Origin: Oscillospiraceae bacterium
Lineage (GTDB): Bacteria > Bacillota > Clostridia > Oscillospirales > Acutalibacteraceae
Reading direction: 5' to 3'
Assembly (NCBI GenBank): GCA_015065845.1
Contig: SVPQ01000016.1
Span: forward strand, 1 to 52,921
Length of the DNA: 52,921 nucleotides
The notes under the pieces were generated by a model that saw only the letters and a program-made list of their open reading frames with translations, had not been told where the DNA came from and did no database searches. The position numbers and the translations under genes are program-made. Shown here piece after piece: positions 5,612 through 13,737 of this stretch (the stretch's first letter is position 1; each line of letters starts with the position of its first letter).

Positions 5612-7450
5612 ATGCAAGACCAACGATTGAAAAGATTAAAGGACAAAGCGAATAAATTGCCGCTTAACCCGGGTGTATATATAATGCGTGATTCTCACAA
5701 TGAGATTATTTATATCGGCAAGGCAAAGGCTTTGAAAAATCGTGTTACGCAATATTTTGGCTCTCAGGAAAAGCATTTGCCAAAGGTTCGCAAGATGGTC
5801 GAGAATGTTCAGGATTTTGATTACATCTTAACAGACAGCGAATTTGAAGCACTTGTGTTAGAGTGTAGCTTAATAAAGCAAAATATGCCGAAGTACAACA
5901 TTCTTTTAAAGGATGATAAAGGTTATAGTTATATAAAAATCACCAAAAGACCTTGGCGTAATATAAAGGCGGTATTTCAGAAAACAGACGATGGCTCTGA
6001 GTATTTGGGACCATATACCGCTGGGTATTCTGTAAAAAATGCAGTAGATGAAGCAAAGAAAATTTATAAACTTCCTACTTGCAACAAAGTTTTTCCAAGG
6101 GATATAAAAAAAGAACGCCCTTGTCTTAATTCACATCTTGATTTGTGCTGTGCGGTGTGTGCCGGTAAAATAACTGAAAGTGAATATGACGAGAGAGTAG
6201 AAGAAGCAATTGAATTTTTAAAACTTGGCACACAGGATACTGTTCGCAAATTAAAACAAGAAATGGAAAAAGCGGCGGAAGAATTAAACTTTGAAAAAGC
6301 GGCAAAACTCCGTGATACTATAAGGGGTATTGAGAAAGTTAAATCAAAGCAAAAGGTTGTTTCTTCAACTTATAAAGAGCAGGATGTTTTTGCTTTAAGC
6401 GTAGTTGAAAATAAAGTGTGTATTGCAGTTCTTCGTTTTTCAGACAATCAACTTTGTGATACAGAGCATTTTATATTTGAAGAAAATGGTACACCCGAAA
6501 ATATGAGAGCAGAGTTTTTAACTTCTTATTACTCTTTAAACAGAACAATTCCACCAAGAATTGAAATTGATGGCGAAATTGAAGACAGAGAAGTGTTGGA
6601 AAAATGGCTCTCTGAAAAAAGAAATACCAATGTGCAGATTGTAATTCCACAAAAAGGTGACCAGTTAAAACTTATTACAATGTGCAAAAATAACGCTACC
6701 CAAAAACTTTTAGAAAAACTTTCAAGTAGCGAAAAAACTAAAAATGCACTTGAAGAACTGGCACTTATGTTGGGAATGAAAAGTATTCCACAGTATATTG
6801 AATCTTATGATATTTCTCACACAGGCGGTAGCGACAATGTTGCGGGTATGGTTGTATTTAAAGATGGCAGACCATACAAAAAAGCATACAGGCGTTTTGC
6901 TATTAAAGGTTTTTCTGGTCAGGATGACTACGCGTCTATGGAAGAAGTATTAAGACGCAGATTCACCGAATATTTCAATAACAAAGATAGTAATGAAGAA
7001 TATGGTTTTGGTAAGTTGCCTGACTTAATTTTGCTTGATGGTGGAAAAGGTCAGGTTAATGCAGTTTTGCCACTTTTACAGGAGTTTAATTTAGATATAC
7101 CAATTTTTGGTATGGTTAAAGATAACAAACACCGCACTTCTGCAATTTCTACAAGCGGTGGCAGAATAGAGTTTAACTCAAAGCGAAAAGCATTTTCACT
7201 CGTTACACAAATTCAGGACGAAGTTCACAGATTTTCGGTTGAATATCACAGAAAGAAGCACACAAAATCTGCTTTAGAAAATTCTCTCACACAGATTAAG
7301 GGCATTGGCGAGAAAAAGGCAAAAACACTTATAGTGAAATTCAGAACGATTGATAATATAAGAAATGCAAGTGTAGAAGAATTAGAAAGTGTGCAGGGAA
7401 TTTCAAAAGCGGATGCAGATGAAATTTATAAGACATTTCATGGTGAATAG
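5612..7450 (+). CDS. uvrC: UvrC, excinuclease ABC subunit C
   Basis: The 612-residue protein makes the two incisions in nucleotide excision repair. From N to C it shows the GIY-YIG nuclease domain (NPGVYIMRD...IIYIGKAKAL, about residues 17-40), a cysteine cluster that binds an Fe-S centre in the family (C-N-K-V...RPCLN...LCCAVCAG, about 157-182), the UVR domain (EELNFEKAAKLRD), the RNase H-like C-terminal nuclease (ESYDISHTGG, LPDLILLDGGKGQV) and a helix-hairpin-helix pair (IKGIGEKKAKTL, VQGISKADAD). The ATG at 5612 is chosen with GGAAG 8 bases upstream; a GTG at 5603 is too close to that site. A TATAAT at 5573-5578 may be its -10 box. Length is normal. Confidence 0.97.
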   Translation: MQDQRLKRLKDKANKLPLNPGVYIMRDSHNEIIYIGKAKALKNRVTQYFGSQEKHLPKVRKMVENVQDFDYILTDSEFEALVLECSLIKQNMPKYNILLKDDKGYSYIKITKRPWRNIKAVFQKTDDGSEYLGPYTAGYSVKNAVDEAKKIYKLPTCNKVFPRDIKKERPCLNSHLDLCCAVCAGKITESEYDERVEEAIEFLKLGTQDTVRKLKQEMEKAAEELNFEKAAKLRDTIRGIEKVKSKQKVVSSTYKEQDVFALSVVENKVCIAVLRFSDNQLCDTEHFIFEENGTPENMRAEFLTSYYSLNRTIPPRIEIDGEIEDREVLEKWLSEKRNTNVQIVIPQKGDQLKLITMCKNNATQKLLEKLSSSEKTKNALEELALMLGMKSIPQYIESYDISHTGGSDNVAGMVVFKDGRPYKKAYRRFAIKGFSGQDDYASMEEVLRRRFTEYFNNKDSNEEYGFGKLPDLILLDGGKGQVNAVLPLLQEFNLDIPIFGMVKDNKHRTSAISTSGGRIEFNSKRKAFSLVTQIQDEVHRFSVEYHRKKHTKSALENSLTQIKGIGEKKAKTLIVKFRTIDNIRNASVEELESVQGISKADADEIYKTFHGE

Positions 7451-7485
7451 TTGCAAGTATGCAAGTGTGCAAGTTGCAAGTGTTA
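7451..7485 (+). repeat. TGCAAGT short tandem array
   Basis: Four units of the type TGCAAGT with 2-4 base spacers lie between uvrC and the NUDIX gene. The same array type recurs at about 8139-8176 and 28745-28776, always between genes. Confidence 0.7.
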
Positions 7486-7495
7486 GGAGTATATT

Positions 7496-7969
7496 ATGGC
7501 AAAATTTGAATTAACAAATATGATTATGATACAAAATCCTCAAACTCAGGAGGTTGTTGTGCAGAAAAGAGTAAAATACTGGTGTGGTTGTACTTTCCCG
7601 GGTGGTCATGTTGAAAATGGTGAGAGTATTTATGACAGTGCAGTAAGAGAAGCAAAAGAAGAAACAGGTCTTATTGTACGCAATTTAAAATATTGCGGTA
7701 TGATGCACTGGCACAACACAGACACTAATGACAAATATTTTGTTCATTTTTATAAAACGACTGATTACACAGGTGAATTGATAGACAAAACTGATGAGGG
7801 TGAAGTGTTTTTCGCAAGTATTGAAGATTTAAAGAAAATGGAACTCTCACCCAATTTTAGTAAATATCTCACAATGTTTTTAAGCGACGAACATTTTGAA
7901 ATATTTTGCAACTGGAATGAAGAAATGAAAAAAGACGGCGAACCAGAGTGGAACTTTCAATTCAATTGA
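7496..7969 (+). CDS. NUDIX hydrolase (MutT/8-oxo-dGTPase-like)
   Basis: The 157-residue protein has a complete NUDIX box, G-x5-E-x7-REAKEETGL ([15 protein letters not shown] then REAKEETGL, about residues 37-59), which binds the metal that hydrolyses nucleoside-diphosphate-linked substrates. The pattern FPGGHVE with the downstream [11 protein letters not shown] resembles MutT/YtkD-type 8-oxo-dGTP diphosphatases, but the substrate cannot be set by reading. GTTAGGAG lies about 9 bases before the ATG. It follows uvrC by 45 bases, so a shared transcript of two DNA-maintenance genes is plausible. The stop codon is directly followed by a long repeat array. Confidence 0.88.
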   Translation: MAKFELTNMIMIQNPQTQEVVVQKRVKYWCGCTFPGGHVENGESIYDSAVREAKEETGLIVRNLKYCGMMHWHNTDTNDKYFVHFYKTTDYTGELIDKTDEGEVFFASIEDLKKMELSPNFSKYLTMFLSDEHFEIFCNWNEEMKKDGEPEWNFQFN

Positions 7970-7970
7970 G

Positions 7971-8281
7971 GTTCAGGAACTAGGAATTAGGAACTAGGAA
8001 TTAGGAACTAGGAATTAGGAACTAGGAATTAGGAACTAGGAATTAGGAACTAGGAATTAGGAACTAGGAATTAGGAATTAGGAATCAGGAATCAGAAATC
8101 AGAAATCAGAAATAAAGAAAGTGCATCCTATCATTTATACAAGTTACAAGTGTGCAAGTATGCAAGTTGCAAGTATCTTAAATACAACTCATCCTATCAT
8201 TTAAAGTTTTTTCGTAAACCAAAAATGATAGGATGTACTTTTTATCTAGTTCCTAGTTCCTAATTCCTATTTCCTGATCCC
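7971..8281. repeat. Composite palindromic repeat element A
   Basis: This fills the 380-base gap before glgP. It starts GGTTCAGGAAC and contains seven exact or near-exact 14-bp units GGAACTAGGAATTA (7976-8073), then decaying 7-bp units (GGAATCA, GAAATCA) to about 8112. A first CATCCTATCATTT arm follows at 8123-8135, then a TGCAAGT array (8139-8176) and a 13-bp perfect hairpin CATCCTATCATTT/AAATGATAGGATG (8190-8202 with 8223-8235). The inverse array TCTAGTTCCTAGTTCCTAATTCC ends it at about 8278. The ends are therefore inverse copies of one another. Related elements lie at 13502 and 28744. Confidence 0.85.
8190..8244 (+). terminator. Terminator-like hairpin in repeat element A
   Basis: A 13-bp perfect stem with a 20-base loop is followed by TACTTTTTATC. 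It probably ends the uvrC-NUDIX transcript. Confidence 0.55.
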
Positions 8282-8292
8282 TAAATTAATTC

Positions 8293-8321
8293 TTGCATTT
8301 CAGCATAAAATAGTGTAAAAT
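8293..8321 (+). promoter_or_regulatory. Promoter of glgP
   Basis: TTGCAT (8293-8298) and TAAAAT (8316-8321) are 17 bp apart with TG directly before the -10 box. The start would fall about 20 bases before the glgP ATG. Confidence 0.7.
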
Positions 8322-8349
8322 AAAGCTATCTATTTTTTGGAGTGATACT

Positions 8350-10755
8350 ATGAATTATAAACTTACAAAGAAACAGGCAAAAGAGATGCTTGAGAACAGG
8401 CTTCTCCATTTCTTTGGTGTTTCTACAGATAATGCTACAAACGAGCAGTATTACAGGGCAATTGCTATGATTCTCAGAGATATGATGACAATGGGCAGAG
8501 GCGAAACTGTCAAAAAATCTGACGAAACCGGCAAAAAGAATGTTTATTATCTTTCAATGGAATTCCTTATGGGTCGTTCCCTTAAAAATAACCTTTATAA
8601 CCTTAATCTTACAGATACTTTCAAAAGCGTTCTTAAAGATTTAGGAATTAAATTAGATGACCTTTATGAATGTGAACCAGACGCTGGTCTCGGTAACGGT
8701 GGTCTTGGCAGACTTGCTGCCTGCTACCTTGATGGTCTTGCAACGCAAGGCTATTCTGCACGCGGTTACTCTATTCTTTATGAATATGGTATTTTCCGTC
8801 AGAAACTCATTGACGGTAAACAAACAGAACTCCCTGACAACTGGCTCCCGGGTGGAGATGTATGGCTTGTACCAAGAGAAAGCAGTTCTGTAGATATTAC
8901 ATTTGAAGGTAATGTAAAAGATACCTGGGAAAATCAGTACCACCATGTTGAAATTGAAAATGGTACAGTTATAAAAGCTGTTCCTTACGATATGTTCGTT
9001 CCCGGTAAAGATGGTAAATGTGTCAGCATTCTCCGTCTCTGGACGGCACGTGCCCCTGAGTTTGATATGAAACTCTTTAACGAGGGCGACTACATTCGTT
9101 CAATGGAACGACAGGCTATGGCAGAAGTTATAAGTAAAGTACTTTATCCGTCAGACAATCACCCTGAAGGCAAGGCTTTAAGACTTCGTCAGCAATATTT
9201 CCTTGTGTCTGCTTCTGTTCAGGATATTGTCCGTCACCATTTAAGAGTAAATGGCACACTCAATAATTTCTCTGACAGAGTTGCAATTCATATTAACGAT
9301 ACACATCCGACGATGGCAATTCCTGAACTTATGAGAATTCTTCTTGACGAATGTGGTTACGGTTGGGATGAAGCATGGAACATTGTTACAAAAACAATGG
9401 CTTACACAAACCATACTGTTATGAGCGAAGCACTTGAATGCTGGAGTGAAGAACTTGTTAAAAGACTTATTCCACGCGTTTATGAAATTATTAAAGAAAT
9501 TGATAACCGTTTCAGAAGTTATATATGGGAAACAACTCACGACGCAGACTATGTAGAAAGAACTGCAATTATTTCTGGTGGCGTTGTTCGTATGGCAAAC
9601 CTCTGTGTTGCGACTTGTCACAGTGTTAATGGTGTTTCTGCACTTCACAGTCAGATTTTAAAAGACACACTCTTTAACGATTACTATCGTTTAATGCCTG
9701 ATAAGTTCACAAATGTAACAAATGGTATTGCTCACAGACGCTGGCTCTGTCAGGCAAACCCAAGACTTTCCAAATATTTAAAAGAACTTCTTGGTAACGA
9801 TAAATTTGTTTACGATGCAGATAATCTTTCAAAACTTAACGATTATAAAAATGACAAAGATGTTCTTAATAAATTAGCTGAGATTAAAATGGAAAACAAA
9901 AAAGATTTTGCTGACTTTATTAAGAAAACTACTGGTCAGGAACTTGATGTTAATTCAATTTTCGATGTTCAGGTTAAACGACTTCACGAGTACAAACGCC
10001 AACATCTTAACGCATTTAACATTGTGCTTGACTACCTTACAATCAAAGAAAATCCGGAGAAAGAATTCACACCGCACACTTATATTTTTGGTGCGAAAGC
10101 AGCTCCTGGTTACCATGTAGCACAAAGAATTATTTCATTTATTTTAGCACTCGCTGATTTAATAAATAATGACCCTGATGTAAAAGGCAGACTTAAAGTT
10201 TTCTATGTAGAAGATTACAATGTAAGTAATGCAGAAAAACTTATGCCTGCAGCAGATGTTTCAGAGCAGATTTCTTTAGCGGGTAAAGAAGCAAGTGGTA
10301 CCGGTAATATGAAACTTATGATGAACGGTGCTATTACTATTGGTACACTTGACGGTGCTAATGTTGAAATTCACGAAGCGGTCGGCGATGATAATATGTT
10401 CCTCTTTGGTATGAAAACTGAAGAAGTGAATTCTTTGAGAAGTCGTGGCTATGACCCGATGAATTATTACAACAATAACGAAGATATAAGAAAAGTTCTC
10501 GACTTTATTTCTCACGGAATTAATGGTCAGAATTTCTCAGATATCAGCGGTACTATTATGCACCACGACCCATATATGGTTCTTGCGGATTTTGCAGATT
10601 ACAGACGCGCACAACTTAAAATGGTTGAAACATTTAATGATAAGAAAAAATGGAACCAGATGATGCTTTCTAATATTGCAAATTCAGGCAGATTTGCTGC
10701 TGACAGAGCTATAAATGAGTATGCAAAAGATATATGGAATGCACAAAAAATCTAA
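8350..10755 (+). CDS. glgP: Glycogen/starch/alpha-glucan phosphorylase
   Basis: The 801-residue enzyme removes glucose units from alpha-1,4-glucans with phosphate, giving glucose 1-phosphate, using pyridoxal phosphate. Family landmarks are YYLSMEFLMGRSL, the glycine-rich EPDAGLGNGGLGRLAACY, HINDTHPTMAIPELMR, VQVKRLHEYKRQHLN and the cofactor-lysine region EASGTGNMKLMMNG (Lys about residue 654). The length fits the GT35 family. GGAGTG lies 5-6 bases before the ATG. It stands alone behind its own promoter, without the usual glgB/C/A/D genes next to it. Codons are C-ending more often than in the neighbours, as expected for high expression. Confidence 0.97.
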   Translation: MNYKLTKKQAKEMLENRLLHFFGVSTDNATNEQYYRAIAMILRDMMTMGRGETVKKSDETGKKNVYYLSMEFLMGRSLKNNLYNLNLTDTFKSVLKDLGIKLDDLYECEPDAGLGNGGLGRLAACYLDGLATQGYSARGYSILYEYGIFRQKLIDGKQTELPDNWLPGGDVWLVPRESSSVDITFEGNVKDTWENQYHHVEIENGTVIKAVPYDMFVPGKDGKCVSILRLWTARAPEFDMKLFNEGDYIRSMERQAMAEVISKVLYPSDNHPEGKALRLRQQYFLVSASVQDIVRHHLRVNGTLNNFSDRVAIHINDTHPTMAIPELMRILLDECGYGWDEAWNIVTKTMAYTNHTVMSEALECWSEELVKRLIPRVYEIIKEIDNRFRSYIWETTHDADYVERTAIISGGVVRMANLCVATCHSVNGVSALHSQILKDTLFNDYYRLMPDKFTNVTNGIAHRRWLCQANPRLSKYLKELLGNDKFVYDADNLSKLNDYKNDKDVLNKLAEIKMENKKDFADFIKKTTGQELDVNSIFDVQVKRLHEYKRQHLNAFNIVLDYLTIKENPEKEFTPHTYIFGAKAAPGYHVAQRIISFILALADLINNDPDVKGRLKVFYVEDYNVSNAEKLMPAADVSEQISLAGKEASGTGNMKLMMNGAITIGTLDGANVEIHEAVGDDNMFLFGMKTEEVNSLRSRGYDPMNYYNNNEDIRKVLDFISHGINGQNFSDISGTIMHHDPYMVLADFADYRRAQLKMVETFNDKKKWNQMMLSNIANSGRFAADRAINEYAKDIWNAQKI

Positions 10756-10772
10756 TCTATATTAGTCTTTTT
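10752..10772 (+). terminator. Weak terminator after glgP
   Basis: CTAAT/ATTAG form a 5-bp stem with a CTAT loop, followed by TCTTTTT. The stem overlaps the stop codon. Confidence 0.4.
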
Positions 10773-10823
10773 GCCGATTTTTACAAAAACTTAACAAATC
10801 AGCAATGAATTGTCGAAAAAATA

Positions 10824-10852
10824 TTGACTTTTTCGGGAAATTAATGTATCTT
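10824..10852 (+). promoter_or_regulatory. Promoter of first stalk-protein gene
   Basis: TTGACT (10824-10829) and TATCTT (10847-10852) are 17 bp apart, with TG directly before the -10 box. Confidence 0.65.
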
Positions 10853-10915
10853 TATTCTGTAATATAAAAAATTATTGGAAATTTTCCAGAATTTTCGAAA
10901 GGGGTATTTTTACCA

Positions 10916-11950
10916 ATGAAAAGTTCAGATTTAAAAGTAGTTGCTATTATACTCAGTATTGCATTGTTCTTCACAATCATTACAAGTAATGCTGTTTCAA
11001 TAGCTTCAGTTGTTATCCTTGCAAAAGGTGGCTCAGGTACAGGTGCTGCTACACAGACAGTTGCTCCTGGCACAGGTGACCAACAAGGTGCAACAAACAA
11101 TGGCGGTGGCACAACTTCAACAACACCAGGTGGCACAACTTCAACAACACCAGGTGACACATCATCAACAACACCAGGCGGTACAACTTCAACAACACCA
11201 GGCGGTACAACTTCAACAACACCAGGTGGTAGTACTTCAACAACACCAGGTGGCACAACTCAGACAACACCAGGTGGTAGTACATCAACTCAACAAGGCG
11301 GTACAACTCAACAAGGTGGTAACGCTGCTGATGCAAACGACCCAATTATAAAAGACCCACTCGGTACTTACCAGAAGGCTGCAAAAGCAATTAACCAGAA
11401 TGGTATTGCAGGTTATAACAAAATCGGTTGGCAGGTACCTTTGAAAATTGAGGGTCTTGGTTTCCTCGACAGTGTGATTATGCCTATTTTAGAGGGCTTT
11501 ATGACAACAGAAGATGAAGCTGAAGTAAAAGTTAACGCAAAAGGTTCAGACGATGCTAAAAACCGTATGCCTCCAAGCGATTGCTCAGCAAGTCATGTTA
11601 AGAGTGCAACAGCAGAAAAATTAAGTAATGGTAACTACAAAGTTGTTATTGTTATGAAGGAAGTTAGTAACCCATCATATCAGGATACAGATGGTCTTGT
11701 AAAAATGTCAAAAGAATTCCTTGACTATGCGGATGTTCAGAAGGAAGCTAAGAATATTCCTATAGTTAAGAGTCTTGAGGGTGAAATCAAATATGTTGAT
11801 TACACAATTACAGCTGAAATGACAAAAGATGGTAAATTTGTAAGCATTACTCACCAGGGTATTGGTTATATTAAAGCAAATCTTAACGGTTCAATCAATG
11901 CTACGGGTGAACTTGAATTCAATGCAAAATACACTGATTTCCAATATTAA
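10916..11950 (+). CDS. Exported/membrane-anchored protein with Thr-Pro-Gly repeat stalk (paralogue 1)
   Basis: The 344-residue protein has one N-terminal hydrophobic segment (VVAIILSIALFFTIITSNAV, about residues 8-27) that could be a signal peptide or anchor. A Thr/Gly/Pro-rich stalk follows (about 63-126) of eight 8-residue units (TTSTTPGG type). A globular C-terminal domain (about 145-344) contains FMTTEDEAEVKV, AKGSDDAKNR and EMTKDGKFVSITHQ. The domain is not recognised. The next gene is a paralogue with a nearly identical N-terminus and a related C-terminal domain, so the pair arose by tandem duplication. An AAAGGGG box lies 11 bases upstream in both. Surface display is inferred. Confidence 0.75.
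   Translation: MKSSDLKVVAIILSIALFFTIITSNAVSIASVVILAKGGSGTGAATQTVAPGTGDQQGATNNGGGTTSTTPGGTTSTTPGDTSSTTPGGTTSTTPGGTTSTTPGGSTSTTPGGTTQTTPGGSTSTQQGGTTQQGGNAADANDPIIKDPLGTYQKAAKAINQNGIAGYNKIGWQVPLKIEGLGFLDSVIMPILEGFMTTEDEAEVKVNAKGSDDAKNRMPPSDCSASHVKSATAEKLSNGNYKVVIVMKEVSNPSYQDTDGLVKMSKEFLDYADVQKEAKNIPIVKSLEGEIKYVDYTITAEMTKDGKFVSITHQGIGYIKANLNGSINATGELEFNAKYTDFQY
11105..11296 (+). repeat. 24-bp in-frame minisatellite
   Basis: Eight units based on GGTGGCACAACTTCAACAAC+ACCA encode the TTSTTPGG stalk of the protein above. Units differ by a few bases. The repeat length is a multiple of three, so unit gain or loss changes stalk length without a frameshift. Confidence 0.9.
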
Positions 11951-11969
11951 TTTGAGAAATAAATTACAT

Positions 11970-12005
11970 AAAGACCAATTCGTGCAAACGAGTTGGTCTT
12001 TTTTG
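11970..12005 (+). terminator. Intrinsic terminator after paralogue 1
   Basis: AAAGACCAATTCGT (11970-11983) pairs with ACGAGTTGGTCTTT (11988-12001) around GCAA, with one T-G pair, followed by TTTTG. Confidence 0.85.
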
Positions 12006-12034
12006 TTATATCTGACAATATGTTAAATATAGTA

Positions 12035-12063
12035 TTGACATTTTTTGAAATTTAAGGTAATCT
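12035..12063 (+). promoter_or_regulatory. Promoter of second stalk-protein gene
   Basis: TTGACA (12035-12040) and TAATCT (12058-12063) are separated by 17 bp. Each of the two paralogues thus has its own promoter and terminator. Confidence 0.7.
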
Positions 12064-12122
12064 ATTACTATTGAGAAATATGCCTATTATTGTGGGCAGA
12101 AATTGAAAGGGGTATAATACCA

Positions 12123-13142
12123 ATGAAAAGTTCAGACTTAAAAGTTGTTGCTATTATTCTCAGTATTGCTTTATTCTTCACAATTATTACAAGTAATGCT
12201 GTTTCAATAGCTTCAGTTGTTATTCTTGCAAAAGGTGGCACAGGTGCACAAACTCAGACAGTTGCTCCTGGAACAGACGCTCAGCAACAGCAGAGCACAC
12301 AGACAACACCAGATGGAAATACATCAACACCAGGAACAGTAACACCAAGTGGTGATGCCAACACAAACACTAATACAAGTACTGACACAAATACAAACAC
12401 AAGTACTAATACAAATACAAATACAAATACAAATACAAACACCAACACCAACACAAACACAAACACAAATACTAACACTAATACAAACAACAATGCAAGT
12501 GCAAATAACAATTCAAATCAGTGGAGTAAAGAACAAACTTTTGAATTTTACAAAAAGTCTGCGCATGAAATGGCAACAACAGGTAAAGCGGCTTACAATA
12601 AAATTGAATGGCAAGTTCTTGAGAATCTTAAAGTTGGTTCAGTTGGTGGGATTCTTCAACCGGTTATTGATAGTTTTATGACAACAGAAGAAGAGGCAGA
12701 AGTACAAGTTCAGGCTAAAGGTTCTGATGATGCAAAAAATCGTTTTCCTGACTGTACTCTTACAGATATGTCTAAAGTAGCAAGTGCTACAAAGAAAGAC
12801 CTTCCAAATGGTAACTATGAAATCACAATTATTATGATGGATGAAGATACTCCAATGAACGAAGAATCAAGTTTCCTTGCAAAAGTTACAACTTCTGTTC
12901 TTTTCTGGGAAGATATTCAAAGAACAATCGATGAAGATGTTCCAGTAGTTAGTGCGGTTAACAGCCGTTCAGTAAACTATAAAGGTTATAAAATTGTTGC
13001 TGAAATGACAAAAGACGGTAAATTTGTTTCACTTGGTCACTACGCAACGGTAGAGATTGCTGCAAATGCAAAAATCGGTTTCAATATTGATATCGGTGGT
13101 ACTCTTTATAATAACTGTAAATATTCAGAATTCCAATACTAA
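12123..13142 (+). CDS. Exported/membrane-anchored protein with Thr-Asn repeat stalk (paralogue 2)
   Basis: The 339-residue protein repeats the design of the preceding gene. The first 37 residues are identical (MKSSDLKVVAIILSIALFFT onward), the C-terminal domain is related (FMTTEEEAEVQVQAKGSDDAKNR, EMTKDGKFVSLGHY, ending SEFQY), and the stalk is replaced by a long alternating Thr-Asn tract (about residues 80-125). ATG at 12123 is chosen because the sequence around it matches the start of paralogue 1; a GTG at 12090 would add 11 residues absent there. Recent duplication followed by stalk replacement is inferred. Confidence 0.75.
   Translation: MKSSDLKVVAIILSIALFFTIITSNAVSIASVVILAKGGTGAQTQTVAPGTDAQQQQSTQTTPDGNTSTPGTVTPSGDANTNTNTSTDTNTNTSTNTNTNTNTNTNTNTNTNTNTNTNTNTNNNASANNNSNQWSKEQTFEFYKKSAHEMATTGKAAYNKIEWQVLENLKVGSVGGILQPVIDSFMTTEEEAEVQVQAKGSDDAKNRFPDCTLTDMSKVASATKKDLPNGNYEITIIMMDEDTPMNEESSFLAKVTTSVLFWEDIQRTIDEDVPVVSAVNSRSVNYKGYKIVAEMTKDGKFVSLGHYATVEIAANAKIGFNIDIGGTLYNNCKYSEFQY
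12362..12490 (+). repeat. ACAAAT/ACAAAC hexanucleotide microsatellite
   Basis: About 20 hexamers of ACAAAT, ACAAAC, ACTAAT or ACCAAC encode the Thr-Asn stalk. Both repeat unit and amino acid pair are in frame, so slippage by whole units would vary stalk length. Confidence 0.9.
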
Positions 13143-13149
13143 GAAAAAT

Positions 13150-13177
13150 GAAAACCATCTCATTTGAGATGGTTTTC
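13150..13177 (+). terminator. Intrinsic terminator after paralogue 2
   Basis: GAAAACCATCTC pairs with GAGATGGTTTTC around an ATTT loop. The start codon of the next gene follows 18 bases later. Confidence 0.7.
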
Positions 13178-13195
13178 TGAATTAGGTGATATATT

Positions 13196-13522
13196 ATGAA
13201 ATTAAAAATATTATCAATACTTTTTGCGGTTATATCCTGCGTTTCACTTTTTATAGTACCGGTAAGTGCAAGTGGTTCTGTTGAGTTACCAATAGATGTA
13301 AACGAAAGATATACCGACATAAGTTATGTTGATGAAACAAATGTCTACGGTGAAGTTGTTACAGAAGAAGAGCAACAAGAGTTAGAAACTAAGAGGACAG
13401 TTTATATTGCAGTGCTTTCAGTTCTCCTCGTAATTTCAATTATAATTCTTATTGTTACAGTTAAAAGAGCGAAAGAAGATAAACTTCTTAAAGAGGAAGA
13501 GGGTTCAGGAACTAGGAATTAG
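13196..13522 (+). CDS. Small exported membrane protein, hypothetical
   Basis: The 108-residue product has a signal peptide (MKLKILSILFAVISCVSLFI then VPVSASG), a short acidic outside segment (about residues 26-67), a membrane helix (VYIAVLSVLLVISIIILIVTV, about 70-90) and a basic inner tail. AGGTG lies 5 bases before the ATG. Its last five codons (GSGTRN region) lie inside the GGTTCAGGAACTAGGAATTA repeat that begins element B, so the repeat has supplied the present C-terminus and stop. No known family was recognised. It may be co-expressed with the paralogous stalk proteins. Confidence 0.6.
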   Translation: MKLKILSILFAVISCVSLFIVPVSASGSVELPIDVNERYTDISYVDETNVYGEVVTEEEQQELETKRTVYIAVLSVLLVISIIILIVTVKRAKEDKLLKEEEGSGTRN

Positions 13523-13655
13523 GAATTAGGAAACAGGAAATAGGAAATAGGAAATAGGAAATAGGAAATAGATAAAAACAACTACATTCTATCATTTGTG
13601 ATTTATGATGGAGTGTAGTTTTTTTAAATCTTCCTAATTCCTAATTCCTGAAATA
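13502..13655. repeat. Composite palindromic repeat element B
   Basis: The element starts GGTTCAGGAACTAGGAATTA, the same left boundary as element A, and runs through degenerating GGAAATA units to about 13571. It has a 16-bp hairpin AACTACATTCTATCAT/ATGATGGAGTGTAGTT (13580-13595 with 13605-13620, two G-U pairs) followed by seven T. It ends with the inverse array TTCCTAATTCCTAATTCCTG. The left array overlaps the 3' end of the gene at 13196. Confidence 0.85.
13580..13626 (+). terminator. Strong terminator in repeat element B
   Basis: A 16-bp stem with a 9-base loop is followed by TTTTTTT, a well-formed intrinsic terminator ending the preceding transcript. Confidence 0.8.
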
Positions 13656-13670
13656 ATTTTACAAATATCA

Positions 13671-13699
13671 TTGAAAAATAAAACAATCTATGCTACAAT
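13671..13699 (+). promoter_or_regulatory. Promoter of the GH109-kinase-GH4 operon
   Basis: TTGAAA (13671-13676) and TACAAT (13694-13699) are 17 bp apart, with TG one base before the -10 box. No clear operator palindrome is seen around it. Confidence 0.7.
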
Positions 13700-13737
13700 G
13701 AACCTGTATGTTTAAATTATTTTAAAAGGTGATTTTT

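Noticed and set aside
7976-8112. Regularly spaced short repeats that could suggest a CRISPR array
   Set aside because: The 14-bp units are contiguous with no unique spacers, decay into 7-mers, and have no cas genes near them; this is a tandem repeat.
10852-11256. Minus-strand frame with PPGVVEV repeats
   Set aside because: It is the reverse reading of the Thr-Pro-Gly minisatellite in the gene at 10916; no ribosome site or family support.
12281-12511. Minus-strand hydrophobic frame rich in VFVFV
   Set aside because: It is the complement of the Thr-Asn microsatellite and would only mimic a membrane segment.
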